Shown: positions 1 to 10,616, counted from the stretch's first letter. The stretch is 64,000 nucleotides of DNA from Phoenix dactylifera (GCF_009389715.1 NC_052392.1:36629360-36693359); one strand, 5' to 3'. Notes: generated by a model from the letters alone, not told the origin. A program made the numbers and translations.

Positions 1-637
1 GTTTCTGCTATCAATGCGACAGAATAATTTAAATTAGCTAGTTGTGTCCTTTTTCTCTTTCTTGAATTGTTCCACCCTTAATTTTGGTTATTACAATTTT
101 CTAATTAGGTATAATAAACTAGACATCTCGAGCCAACATATTTATGCTATAAATTCCTATTTTTTTATTTATTAGTCTTGTATTAGATAAGATTGAGAAA
201 GTTAGGATGAAAATAATTTGGACGTCAAAATTCTAAATTAGGAACTAGCAATGATTGGTTAATTGTTATTGCCAATGATTGGTTAAGGACAACTTGGTTT
301 CATATTAATTTTAATTAGACATGTGTTAAGTGTGGATTAGTAGCATCGTAGCTGAGTTATGGACAATAGATAAAAATTATGGTACATGATCACCAGTATA
401 TATTACTTTTGAATTTATAATGTTGGAATTGTATCATTGGATTTTGATCAATGAATTCAGTTTGCATGAGATGATACTATTTGGTATGAGCATATTTATG
501 TATTTATTATATGTGGATATCTCCTATTGAAAACATGACCATATGAACAATGATACTACTAAATTGGAATTAATTGGACAAGAATAATATCTAATGATCT
601 GATGGATTAAAAATGGTTTGGACTAATCTCGTCATGT
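1..637. other. AT-rich intergenic DNA, nothing recognised
   Basis: AT-rich sequence with no long open frame, no RNA gene and no terminal-repeat structure that I can recognise. It lies upstream of a short degenerate tandem repeat and of the first LecRK duplication module. Confidence 0.5.
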
Positions 638-772
638 GAATAGCCTCCACAAGTTTATGCATAGAATAGCCTCGACGAATTTATGCGTAGCATAATCTCG
701 ATGGGCTTTAGCATGGGATAGTATCTACAAGTTTATGCATGGGCTAGCCTCTGTGAGTTTATACTTGGAAAC
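638..772. repeat. Degenerate 27-bp tandem repeat, about five copies
   Basis: About five imperfect copies of a roughly 27-base unit built around AATAGCCTC...TTTATGCATG follow one another. The last part of the array has a single diverged counterpart near 28140-28190 (TGGCATAGCCTTCGTGGGCT), just upstream of the second copy of the duplicated module. The array therefore probably belonged to the ancestral duplicated segment and grew, or was lost, in one copy. Confidence 0.5.
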
Positions 773-775
773 TTT

Positions 776-2044
776 ATTTATCAGTCATGGAGAGGGGCAT
801 GATTTTGGTCAGTCCAAAGCTGAAAAATAAATTATTATAGAACTTAGAATTGAGAAAAAGAGGAACGGATGATAAGACACAAAAAACCAATGTTGAATAA
901 AAGGTTTTACTTGTTGGTATTTGTAATATATATCTCTTTTGATAAGACAGATATTTGATATATATTTATCGGAATATTTGTCGATTTAATTAAGTTGTGC
1001 TGGATGTTTGAAAAGAGGTTTTATAATTTATGTTTTCACTCTAATATCGTTTATTGCTATTTTCTTAAGATGTGTGGAGATTCTGACTAAGCTGCAATGC
1101 TCACACCACCTTTTTTTTTCTTTTTTTTTTAGAATTGCAAGATGCTTATTACTTGATTATGGTTCAGGTCATGGATGAAAGAATAAATAGATGGCGCAAC
1201 ATTGATACTGGCCGAATAATTGAATATTGTACTTGTATAAATTTTTTTATTTATTATAAATTAAAATTATTATTGTTTACGGATATTGGAGTTAAAATAA
1301 ATTATCAAACTTTATATGTTTTCAGGGCGACCGTATCATTTGGCCGATCCAGTTCATAGATTCAGGGTGCGACACATAATTAAATGGTAAGCCATCAATT
1401 CAAGGGCACACCAAAACTTCAAGGAACCTGCATGCACTTGTAATTGTAGTCCATCGATGTTTGCAACGTCAACTGTTTTTTATGAAATTTGTCGCATCAA
1501 CTATGCAAAGATGTGAAATTTAGTACTTACCCTCCACTGGCCGGCAGAACTTTTGTTGGACTCTTACAAACAATGACGGGAAGAGTAATGTGATCCACGC
1601 TAAGGCTGAAAGAATGAAAAATATTAAACTAACAGATTAATAGTCCAAAAATATCACCAACTCCTTAAAAACTTCAGTCACCGAACCCTAGTAAGCAACT
1701 GATCTCGTACAACAATCTTGACTTCTTTATAGATGTTCATACGGTGTCGAATGAGTTTGGCACGGAGACCCCCCGACTTGAAGAGTGGGAGCCACTGCAA
1801 GAAAGCCTTAATGGTGCCGTGCGACTGCACCCAAATGCGCCGTCAAGCCGTGCCGTCCAGCCGTCGCATTCCATTACGTGTTGCTCGAGAAAACTTGCAT
1901 GCACGGGTCCAATAATCCAATTCATAATAAACTTGACGGTGTAGCCATCTGGTGAGCAGACTTGATAATTAAATTGATGCCGGCCTGAACACTTCTGGAC
2001 CAAGTCTTGGATATCCCAGAGCTGAGGTAATTGGCCTGCACGAT
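776..2044. repeat. Duplicated LecRK-upstream module, copy A
   Basis: This stretch matches, in the same order, 28192-28863, 32426-32738 and 37264-37500. Shared blocks include GTCCAAAGCTGAAAAATAAA near 820 and 28230, and the GAGTTTGGCACGGAG block near 1752 and 32692. Copy A is uninterrupted; the second copy carries a CACTA element and a LINE. Copy A thus shows the original sequence at both insertion points: AATTGTAGTCC near 1442 for the CACTA element and GAGCCACTGCAAGAAAG near 1789 for the LINE. No protein-coding gene is supported within it. Confidence 0.8.
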
Positions 2045-2312
2045 AATTCATTAATTGCATCCGTTAGTTACAATGCTGTGACCCAAAATTTGAGCGTCTT
2101 CCTCAGAAATGCTTCAGATCCTCAGAGGAATTGGAACCTGTTCACGTAGCCATTGGTTTCTCAGCTTCCACCGGAGACCTTTACATGTCGCATAGCATCT
2201 ACTCCTGGGATTTCAATTCCTCCAATTTAGGTTCTCAAGGTCCTGCTCCCAGTCCAACTAATGAAACTTTTGAAGCCAAGAAGAAGAGTAGGAAGGGCCT
2301 AGTGGCTTTTTC
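2045..2312 (+). pseudogene. LecRK lectin-domain fragment (fourth family copy)
   Basis: A relic of an L-type lectin receptor kinase. It holds the end of the lectin domain and the juxtamembrane linker: the block encoding CIRS/IASVSYNA, then QNLSVFLRNASDPQRNW, then VAIGFSASTGDLYMSHSIYS and the AKKKSRK stop-transfer-like stretch. Compared with the intact paralogue at 20560-20830 it lacks the bases encoding the FYVVDLREYLPEN segment, and it loses homology just before the transmembrane helix. There is no start codon, signal peptide or kinase domain. It sits directly 3' of the duplicated upstream module, so it may be the stump left by unequal crossing-over or deletion within the cluster. The family assignment is strong; that it is non-functional follows from the missing domains. 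Confidence 0.8.
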
Positions 2313-2906
2313 AAACGAACAAACTATTTACGAGGAGCTCATGTTTGGCTTGAAATTAAGCTAGATATTAGTACATGAATAAGTTAAACATGAATTAAAT
2401 TTATTTAGCTCAATATAAACAAATTGAACAAAGACTAGATTTGCTTCATTCAAGTCTAGGTTAATGTAGCTCAAATCATAAACAAATAAATATTACTTAC
2501 TAATTTTTTATTGATAAGAATCAATTGATAGTTAGAATCAATGGGCGGCCTTAGCCATAAGATTTTAAAACTAACAACAACAATTTTATTTGACGGTGAA
2601 AATTATGGCCAATGGATTATAGATTTAACAACTTAAGATCACTAGAAATCTTCAACCTCTCATTCTCTTCGCGACACCACCCCATCCCTCTCTTTTCCTG
2701 TGTCCAATTCTGTGTCTCCCTCTGCCCCCGCCTCTGCCTCTCCCCGCCTCTCTCTCCCCCCCTCACTCCGAGTATGCTCTCTAAAAGGCTCAAAGACATT
2801 ATTCCAAGAAAGTCCCATTGTGCCATATGCCATCCTTAAGTCGTTCTTATAGCTTCCATGGATCTCTTATAGCTTCCATGGACCTTCTCAAGATCCTTCC
2901 AAGCAA
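2313..2906. other. Region upstream of LecRK copy 1
   Basis: AT-rich DNA followed by a C/T-rich stretch (about 2650-2775) and a 19-20 bp tandem duplication containing ATAGCTTCCATGGA (2849-2885). It would contain the promoter and 5' UTR of LecRK copy 1. I cannot pick a specific TATA box with confidence. Unlike copies 2 and 3, which share their upstream DNA, only the last 20 or so bases before the start codon (CCTTCCAAGCAAATGG) are conserved here. Confidence 0.4.
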
Positions 2907-5900
2907 ATGGGTCTCTGCAAGTCTGGTCCTCTCCACATCTTAGTTCTCCTCCTTTTTCAGTTGTCCATCGTGATCTCTCTTGCAAGCCCACTCTCCTTCA
3001 ACCTTACTGGCAATAAACTGGACAAACCGAACATAAACTTCTCTGGCGACGCCTACTATCACAGCAGCATCGTCGAACTGACCAAGAACCAGATTGGCAA
3101 TTCTCCTGACAATAGCGTTGGAAGCGCCACATATTCCGAACCGGTGGCTCTCTGGGACAAAGCTTCAGGAACGCTTGCCAACTTCACAACAAATTTCAGA
3201 TTCTCTATCAACGGCTTCGGAAATCAGCTAAGTGCCGATGGGCTTGCCTTCTTCCTCTCACCCTTCCCTTTTGTCCAGGACCCATCGGCAACAGCCGGTA
3301 AAAATCTTGGACTATATAAAAATAATGGCAACAAAACAGACGAGAACAAGATCGTGGCTGTCGAATTTGATAGTTACATGAACACTGATGTCAACGATAC
3401 AAGCGCCAACCATGTGGGCATCGACATTTGGTCGATCTTTTCCCAAAAACAAGTGGACTTGAAGGCTAGCCTCAGAGAGAATGCACAATTCATTGCATCC
3501 GTTAGTTACGATGCTGCTGCTCAAAATTTGAGCGTCTTCCTCAGTAATGCTTCAGATCCTCGGAGGAATTGGAGCTTGTTTTATGCAGTGGACTTGAGGG
3601 ACCACCTGCCTGAGAACGTAGCCATTGGCTTCTCAGCTTCCACCGGGGAACTTTACGAGTCGCATAGCATCTACTCCTGGGATTTCAATTCCTCCAATTT
3701 GGGTTCTCAAGATCTTGCTCCCAGCCCTGGACTTAGTCCAACTAATGAAACTTTCGAAGCCAAGAAGAAGAGTAAGATGAGCCTAGTGGTGGGGCTTGCT
3801 TGTGGCATTGGGATCTTGCTATGTGGGTTGGGTTTGGTGTGTTCCGTAGTATGGCATAAGAGGGATGGTGGAGGGATGGAAGCACAAGAAGCACAAGAAG
3901 AAGAAGAAGAAGAAGAAGAAGAAGAAGAAGAAGAAGAAGAAGAAGAGAAGGCTCTTGAATTGTCCATCAATAATGCATTCGAGAGAGGTGGCGGCCCTAG
4001 GAAATTTTCTTATAGTGCACTCGCGATTGCAACCAGAAATTTTGTTAAGGAGGCAAAGCTTGGGAAAGGGGGTTTCGGGGAGGTTTACATGGGAGTGTTG
4101 GATGATACGAAGCAAGAAGTGGCAATCAAGAGGATTTCCAGAGATTCTAAGCAAGGGACAAAGGAGTATAAATCGGAAGTCACGATTATAAGCCGGCTGC
4201 GGCATCGCAATCTTGTGCAGCTCATTGGCTATTGCCATCAAAGAGGCGATTTGTTGCTTGTCTACGAGTACATGTCGAACAAAAGCCTCGATCGCCATCT
4301 ATACAACGAGGAGAGATTGCTAACATGGCCAGAGAGGTACCAGATCGCATTCGGCTTGGCCTCGGCACTTCTCTATCTTCACGAAGAGTGGGAGCAGTGT
4401 GTAGTCCATAGAGATGTCAAGCCGAGCAACGTGATGTTGGATTCGGGGTTCAATGCTAAACTCGGTGATTTTGGGCTAGCAAGGCTTGTGGATCATGATA
4501 GTAATATGCAAACAACGGTTATGGCTGGGACGAGGGGATACATCGCACCTGAATATGCTACCACAGGTAGGTAATACTATAATTCTAGCTGCTCTTTGAG
4601 GGCTCTCTGGATGATTGCTTTTTGGATGGAAACTATAGAAATAGATTTTAGAGCTTTTTGGGCACATAACTCCTAAATATTAGAATTTGTGTGAATACCC
4701 TTCTTAAATTGATATTTATATGTATATCATCATCAAACACTTGTTTCTATGTATACCTTGTATACCTTTCTTTTTCTTTTTTCTTTGTGAGTATTTATCC
4801 ATGCCATCTAACATCGTTAGTAGTTTAAAATTGAAATGACGAAAATACCCTTAGTGGGTAAACTTGTAAAAGGAAATGTTTATAGGGGTATATGTGCAAA
4901 TAGCAATTTCGAACGGTATTCATATAATTTCATATATTTAGAAGAGTGTATACAAAAAAAAATTAATGCCCTCTAAATTGATATTTGCATGCATACCCTC
5001 ACAAAATACTATATTTGTATGAATACCTTTGACATAGCAATTCAACTGACGTGATTAGCCAAAATCATATTGATTTAAATTAAAAATTAATTAAAATTAT
5101 GAGAATATCTTTTTATTTTTGAAGCGAAAAACAGGTTAACATGTCTCACTAAAAACTAATATCTCTACATTCTTTAAGAAATTTTTCGATCTCGCTCGAC
5201 CCTCTCTTTCACTTCTCTGTCCGAAATTAAAACTATTTTCATGACTCCCTTCTCCACCATAGATAGACCTTCATTATATTCTTTTTTACATGAAGATGAC
5301 AAGGTCTTGCGTTTGGCTTTATGAATTATTTAATAAAAACTTTTGTGATAGATTTGCAACATTTATCTTTTAGTGTATAAGATTTGCAATGTTTTAGAGT
5401 TGGAAAATTTTTCTTGTGTAGACTTGTGGCTGATTTAAAATTACTATGATAAGATAGGCCCCGTACACTACATCTTTTTTTTCTTCTAAAAAATTGAAGC
5501 TGCAAAGAAAACGGCTTAAGGTACACAACATAAGGGGTGGCCTCCTACCATATGGCCATGGAGGTTGTTAATAAGTCTGAAGGGTTCGAAGTCCTTCAAT
5601 GATTTTGCTTGAGGATGATTGGTATTATTTTTCCACTTATGAGCATAGTAGAAGCAAAGAAGTTTGATCACTGCAATCTATCGTATGCCTTTAAAAAATT
5701 ATAATCCTTTTCTATATTCTAATACTTACTCTCATATATATATCTATAACAATAAACATTATAAGCTATGTTTCGATGAAATAAAATATTTTTATGGAAA
5801 ACATTGATAAGTAGGCACTAGACAAATTCATATGTTAAAATAGATTGAAATAGAACAAAATAATATTAGAATTTTTTGCATTTAAACCCTCCTAAATATG

Positions 5901-7337
5901 TAAAATTTTATGAATACCCTCACAAAGTATTATTTACATATATACCCTTATAAATATTTTTTTTGCATATCTACCTATTAGGAATATCTTAGTCATTTTT
6001 AATTTTAAACCACTAATTTTGTGATAGTGTTAGATGGTGTGGGCACATATGCAAGAAAAAAAAAAAGTGAAAGGTATACAAGAGAAACAAGTATTTTATA
6101 AAGGTATACATACAAAAATTAATTATAAAAAGATATTCATGCAAATTATAATATTTAGAAGGATATGTATGCAAAAAAATCCTAAATTTTATTTATGCTA
6201 GGCAGAGCTGAATTGCTGATCATGCTAGGCCTAGACCAATGAAAATGGCTCTTGGAGCCCATGGCAGCTCTATGGTCTAGGCCTATCATGTGTAAGGTCC
6301 CTTATCAACTCTACTATAAAATGGAGCAATCACTGGTATCCCAATTTTATCAATAGCCAGGCTCAATTTTAGCTCCCAAAAAAATAATTGTCTAATTTGC
6401 GGAAAATTTTACCATCAATCTTCTAGCCCTATTGTATTTGAAGAAAAAGTAAAACACCTCTACTTGCATGTTAGGAAGTTAAAATTCAGCCGAACTTATG
6501 TGTTGTGACTGATGTTCATTAGGCATAAATATATTCCTACCCATAAATTTATGCCTGGAAAAACTAGGTTAACGAAGTTTCTTCGATCAAGCTTGTTTAA
6601 CCCAATAGTGAATTGGTCCAGCCTATACAGAAGGCTATTAATTGCTCAAACTAAATATCCACCCTGGAGGCTTACTCCATCAACTGTTGTACCCAAGCTA
6701 GCCAGGCTCAATATGAAAACGCTTCACGACAATATAAAGTTAGGATCATAGTTGACCTGTTTAGCCGAGTCTGCATTATTTTAATTAACTTAAAATTAAT
6801 GATGATAAATATAAATTATTTTTTGCTAATCGAAATGTATCATACTATTTTACAGGAAAAGCTAACAAAGAATCAGATGTATACAGCTTTGGAGTTGTTG
6901 TACTAGAGCTTGCATGTGGTAGAAAACCAATTGATTTAAAAGAGAAGCAAGACAAGGTGAATTTGGTAGAGTGGGCTTGGGAGCTTTATGGCAAAAACAT
7001 GTATTTAACGGCAGTGGATAAAAGGTTAAAGATGGAATTCGAAGAGAAACAAATGGAGCGCTTCATGATTGTAGGGTTGTGGTGCGCCCATCCAGATTAC
7101 AACATGAGACCATCAATAAGACAAGCAATTAACGTTCTCAAATTTGATGGTCCACTACCTGATCTGCCACCCAAGATGCCTGTAGCAATGTATTTTCCTC
7201 CAATGGATATTTCTAATCTTATCTCCACATCATCATCATCCGGTGGACCTCCAGTTAGTAGCTACTCTTCAAGCTCCAACTCAAACATGGCCAGGAGTTA
7301 TTTTGAACAAGAAATTGAAGCAGGTTTTAGAGATTGA
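2907..7337 (+). CDS. L-type lectin-domain receptor-like kinase (class IX.1-like), copy 1
   Basis: A predicted plasma-membrane receptor kinase: an extracellular legume-lectin domain, one membrane helix and a cytoplasmic Ser/Thr kinase. Two exons, 2907-4566 and 6856-7337, join at ACAG|GTAGGT and TTTTACAG|GAAAAG and give a 713-residue protein. Visible parts are a signal peptide (about 1-27), a lectin domain (about 28-272, with VAVEFDS and NHVGIDIWS), a membrane helix (about 291-314), a run of 17 Glu encoded by GAA repeats (331-347), and the kinase with GKGGFGEVY (about 385), VAIKR lysine, HRDVKPSN (about 501), DFGLAR (about 520) and APEY. The kinase looks catalytically competent. The 2.3-kb intron is enlarged by MITE-like DNA. 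LecRKs of this class are known for roles in defence and cell death; the ligand here cannot be told. Copy 2 is the closest relative. Confidence 0.93.
3885..3950 (+). repeat. GAA microsatellite encoding a poly-Glu tract
   Basis: Sixteen GAA codons plus one GAG encode 17 consecutive glutamates in the cytoplasmic juxtamembrane segment of LecRK copy 1. At the same place copy 2 has 7 and copy 3 has 6 glutamates. The tract stays in frame and lies between the membrane helix and the kinase. Confidence 0.9.
4651..6182. mobile_element. MULE-like inverted-repeat element, probably composite, in the LecRK1 intron
   Basis: This block is absent from the intron of copy 2, where the sequence runs directly through ATAGATCTTATTTATGCTAG (about 21667). 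Here the two halves of that site are separated. The flanks TAGATTTTA (4642-4650) and TAAATTTTA (6183-6191) look like a 9-bp target duplication with one mismatch, as Mutator-like elements make. The ends are imperfect inverted repeats: left GAGCTTTTTGGGCACATA with CCTAAATATTAGAATTTG, and the right end on the opposite strand with TCTAAATATTATAATTTG. Similar inverted motifs recur near 4920-5040 and 5870-5960, which suggests two roughly 310-bp MITEs of one family flanking, or nested in, a larger insertion. No transposase is present. Confidence 0.6.
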
Positions 7338-7752
7338 ACCTTTTTTTGTTCTAGGAGGTTTGATATGTTATCCATTGGACTTGCAAATTAGTCTTATATG
7401 TTTATCATGGAACATGGTGAGGATATTGCTTCTTAATGCTATCATGTGTTCTGTACTATCAATTTTCCAAACTTTGTGATGCTTTTTTACCCAATTTACT
7501 GCTCAAGATGCCTATAGCATTGTGGCGAGTCATCTTTAACACTATTGGCGGTGCTTCGTGCAAAAGATATGTCAAACCATGCTATTGATGATTGTGGGCA
7601 TGTCAATGTAAGTCCAATATTTTTTCCTCTGCATAATGGTAAGTATTATATATATCATTATGCTCACATTTGTTTTCATAGGAAACAAATATGTCTGCAT
7701 ATGTTACATGTGTTCAAGCATGTGTGGCCAACAACTATATGTTCACTAAAAT
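7338..7752. repeat. LecRK downstream module, copy A (matches 22787-23179)
   Basis: The 3' flank of LecRK copy 1 matches the 3' flank of copy 2 in order, for example CCCAATTTACTGCTCAAGATG near 7490 and 22935, and TTACATGTGTTCAAGCATGT near 7704 and 23139. The match breaks exactly where a copia element enters at 7753 and resumes at 10617. No coding gene is supported. Confidence 0.85.
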
Positions 7753-7979
7753 TGTTAAAATCATATGATTGATTAGGATCATGGTTGATTTGTGACTGAT
7801 TGTGCCAAACTTAGTCGGCCTTACTAAACTTCACCTTGATTAATTTGTGATTGATTGTGTCAAACTTAATCGGCCTTACCAAACTTCATCAGCCTCCTAG
7901 TCTATATAAGGGCTGCTCCTGTACATTATAACAGACGAGCAGAAATATAATTCTCTTCTCTAATTCTTCAATTTCAACA
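7753..7979 (+). repeat. Left LTR of the copia element
   Basis: A 227-bp direct repeat of 10390-10616, starting TGTTAAAATCATATG and ending TTTCAACA. It contains TATATAAGGGCTGC, a plausible TATA box for element transcription, at about 7901. Confidence 0.9.
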
Positions 7980-7992
7980 TGGTATCAGAGCC
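7980..7992 (+). other. Primer-binding site (initiator tRNA-Met type)
   Basis: TGGTATCAGAGCC abuts the left LTR with no spacer. This is the standard minus-strand primer site of plant Ty1/copia elements. Confidence 0.9.
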
Positions 7993-8764
7993 ACCGATCA
8001 CACAACCTGTTGTCGTCCTCTCTTTCGCTTGTTTTGTGGTCGTCATTGCTCGTAGATCCTCTATTTCTTCTGCCTCATTTGAAGGGTAGTCGGGGCTCCG
8101 ACCTCGGCGGCTTTCAAAGCCCCCTTCTTCTCATTGAGATCCTGATAAAATCAAAGTCTTCTTTCTTTCCTCTTTTTCTTTTTAATTATTTTTTGTTATT
8201 TTCTCATTATTTTCTGTTTGGCTTTCAATCAAAAACATTAAAAAAAAAATTGGGCTGTTATGGGGGTGCTGTACTTTACGTGGAAGGGGGGTGGCTATAG
8301 CGTTCTCTCTCTTTTCACGTGAGTGTTGCTTCACATAGGGGCTCAGGGGGGTTTTTTAGGTGCTATTCTTCTCCCCCAAGCCCAAAGAGAATTCTCTTCC
8401 CCGTGGGCGCTCCATCACGTGGGGGTTCTCTGGCGGTTTTCTTCCCAAGCCGAAACTAGAGAAGAAAGAAAAAGAGAGACCTCTTCTTCCCGTGGGTTCC
8501 TTTGTTCTTCCCGGTGTTCTCTAGTATCCGGCGGCTTCCAAGGCAAGGGGGAGAAGGATCTCTGCCACGCACCACTGTCGACGCCTCGGAACTCTTTTTC
8601 TTCCTGCTATCCTCGCGTCCGCCGTCCGCGGCCTTGATTCCACGTCGCACCGCCGTTCGTGGTCGCCTCCATCATCAAGCCCGTCCGCACCATCAAGTTC
8701 GAGGTCGACATGAGGGACTCCTCCACCTACGTCTCCACCGACTTCCTCCTCGGCCGTGCCTCCA

Positions 8765-8840
8765 TCCCTCCGCATGAAGGAGCACAGCAATCGGGCCATG
8801 GCCTATGCGACCCACATGAAGCAGCTGGGCCTCAGCACCG
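8765..8840 (+). pseudogene. Probable methionine gamma-lyase gene fragment inside the copia element
   Basis: A short stretch reads LRMKEHSNRAMAYATHMKQL and then GL in one frame. This resembles the helix near the C-terminal third of plant methionine gamma-lyase, a PLP enzyme that splits methionine, where I recall a similar LRMKEH...AL.YAT.MK.LGL pattern. It is open for only about 25 residues, with no start, lysine site or remainder of the gene. The GC-rich DNA just before it (8650-8765) also looks like captured coding sequence but I cannot name it. I read both as host sequence picked up by the retroelement; the family call rests on memory of one motif. Confidence 0.45.
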
Positions 8841-8951
8841 GACCCACCAACGCTACCCACTCAGCTCTCTTTCTCTGGGCCCCATGGCCTCAGAAGTGCC
8901 GAAGCGGGCGAGCCCTTTCCCTCCCTCACAGGGCGTGCATGTGCTGGTGGA

Positions 8952-9359
8952 CCAGGGCTGTTAATGAGCCTCATATTGGGCTCGGCTCGTTAGTCAAACG
9001 AGCGCAAGCTCGAGCCCGAACAGCTCACGAGCCCAAACGAGCTCTCGTCTCCCACTGAAAAATCTTATTTCAGCACCATAATTCATAAAAATCTGACCAC
9101 ATAGAAAAAAAATAGCTTGTTATCGAGCCCGAACCCGAGCTCGAGCCCGATTACGAGCCCGAGCTCGGGCTCGTTCTGGAGCTCGTAATTGAAATGAGCT
9201 TTACGAGCTCAAGCCCGAGCCTTTGCTTTGCCAAGCAAGCCCGAGCTTGAGCCCAATATAGAGCTCGTTACCGAGCCCGAGCTCGAGCCCGAGCTTTGTG
9301 AAACGAGCCGAGCCGAGCTCTCCCAGGCTCGGGCTCGGCTCGGCTCGTTAACAGCCCTA
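8952..9359. mobile_element. hAT-type MITE nested in the copia element
   Basis: A 408-bp element with terminal inverted repeats CAGGGCTGTTAA and TTAACAGCCCTA, flanked by CTGGTGGA (8944-8951) and CTGGTGGT (9360-9367), an 8-bp target duplication with one mismatch. The interior is dominated by GAGCTCGAGCCCGAGCTCGG-like palindromic runs. It encodes nothing. Terminal sequence and 8-bp duplication fit the hAT superfamily. Confidence 0.75.
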
Positions 9360-9506
9360 CTGGTGGTCAAGACATGATGAGGACGTGATCACGAGGAAAT
9401 TCCTCGTGGTGATTGCTAGTTTGTGGGTCCTTTCTATCAGTGGGACCTGCTGCAATTTTTTTTTTTTTTGACCTTGTTTTACGCTGCACACGATGCCTGT
9501 TCCACC

Positions 9507-9852
9507 GGAGATGAGGGAGTAAGCTCCCTGAGTACCTATTTCTTGTGCTTCTATTGAGGAAGTTAAACTCCCTGAGCACTCGTTTTCAATGCTCCTATTG
9601 AGAGAGTTAAGCTCCCTGAGCACCCACTTTAAGTGCTCTTGTTGAGGGAGTTAAGCTCCTTGAGCACCCATCTCTAGTGCTCCTATTAAGGGAGTTAAGT
9701 TCCCAGAGCACCCATTTTCAGTGCTCCTATTGAAAGAGTTAAGTTTCCTGTGCACCCGTTTCCCGTGCTCTTGTTAAGGGAGTTAAGCTTCTTGAGCACC
9801 CGCTTCTAGTGCTTCTGTTGAGAGAGTTAAGCTCCCTGAGCACGTGCTTCTG
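9507..9852. repeat. 44-bp minisatellite, about eight copies, each a pair of hairpins
   Basis: About eight imperfect copies of a 44-base unit occur in a row. Each holds two inverted repeats: GGGAGTTAAGCTCCC and GAGCAC...GTGCTC, the second spanning the unit junction. Copies differ by point changes, partly in compensating positions. The array is inside the copia element. Confidence 0.8.
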
Positions 9853-9925
9853 TTCTTCCGTGTCAGTGACCTCCTCTTCCACAGCATCATTGAGCATAAA
9901 GCAGTGCATCAAACCGTACCGTCAT

Positions 9926-10115
9926 AAACTTGGTGAGTAAACTTGGCAGGTGCGGTGCTGCTCCAAACTCTAGCAACAGCGCGTCAAACCGTACTGTCAG
10001 AAGCTTGGCGGATAAACTTGGCAGGCACGATCTCGCTCCAAACACTAGCAGCAGCGCGACAAATTGTACCGTCAGAAACTTGGCGGATAAACTTAGCAGG
10101 CACGGTCTCTCTCTG
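9926..10115. repeat. 75-bp tandem repeat, about 2.5 copies
   Basis: Units begin with AACTTGG(C/T)G(G/A)(A/G)TAAACTTGGCAGG and run through CTCCAAAC(A/T)CTAGCA to CCGT(C/A)(C/T)TGTCAG. The third copy is partial. They lie inside the copia element between the 44-bp minisatellite and the polypurine tract. Confidence 0.75.
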
Positions 10116-10389
10116 GATCATGGAGGTGTACATCTGCATGGCACCATCCGAGTCCTCAATCTTCAGTTTTATTTCCTTCCCTGACTTCTTTATCATTCAG
10201 TTTGAGGTCTTTTACTCTTTTTCTATGGTGTTTTTCTCTACGAGCATCGTTAAGCTTCAGTTGTCTTCTCTCTTAGATCTATCTTTGTTGCGAACGTCTT
10301 TACCAAAGCTCATCTTCCTGGCATCTTGCAATCTCTTATTTCCAAACTCAGGTTGGTGTCTACTTTACTACCTTGAGTTTGAGGGGGGA

Positions 10390-10616
10390 TGTTAAAATCA
10401 TATGATTGATTAGGATCATGATTGACTTATGATTAATTGTGCCAAAATTAGTCGGCCTTACTAAACTTTATATTGATCGATTTGTGATTGATTATGCCAA
10501 ACTTAGTCGGCTTTACCAAACTTCGTCAGCCTCCTAGTCTATATAAAGGCTGCTCCTATACATTATAACAAACTGGCAGAAATACAAATCTCTTCTCTAA
10601 TTCTTTAATTTTAATA
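10390..10616 (+). repeat. Right LTR of the copia element
   Basis: Direct copy of the left LTR, preceded by the polypurine tract GAGGGGGGA and followed by the target duplication AAAAC (10617-10621). It differs from the left LTR at scattered sites, so the insertion is not very recent. Confidence 0.9.

Larger units (their letters stand above)
7753..10616 (+). mobile_element. Non-autonomous Ty1/copia LTR retrotransposon with intact LTRs
   Basis: A complete LTR element without gag or pol. The two 227-bp direct LTRs (7753-7979 and 10390-10616) begin TGTTAAAATC; the left ends in ACA and the right in a mutated ATA. A primer-binding site TGGTATCAGAGCC, matching the initiator methionine tRNA 3' end, follows the left LTR at once, and a polypurine tract GAGGGGGGA precedes the right LTR. 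The 5-bp target duplication is AAAAC on the right and AAAAT on the left (one mutation). The sibling site at about 23179 (CACTAAAACTATTG) is empty. The 2.4-kb interior holds a probable methionine gamma-lyase scrap, a nested hAT MITE and two minisatellites, so the element would need enzymes from elsewhere. Confidence 0.92.

Noticed and set aside
3819..4298. Minus-strand poly-Phe/poly-Ser proteins opposite the LecRK genes
   Set aside because: They are products of the GAA repeat read on the other strand.
8010..8640. Protein genes in the left interior of the copia element
   Set aside because: Open frames are short, overlap in all phases and resemble no Gag; they look like leader DNA.
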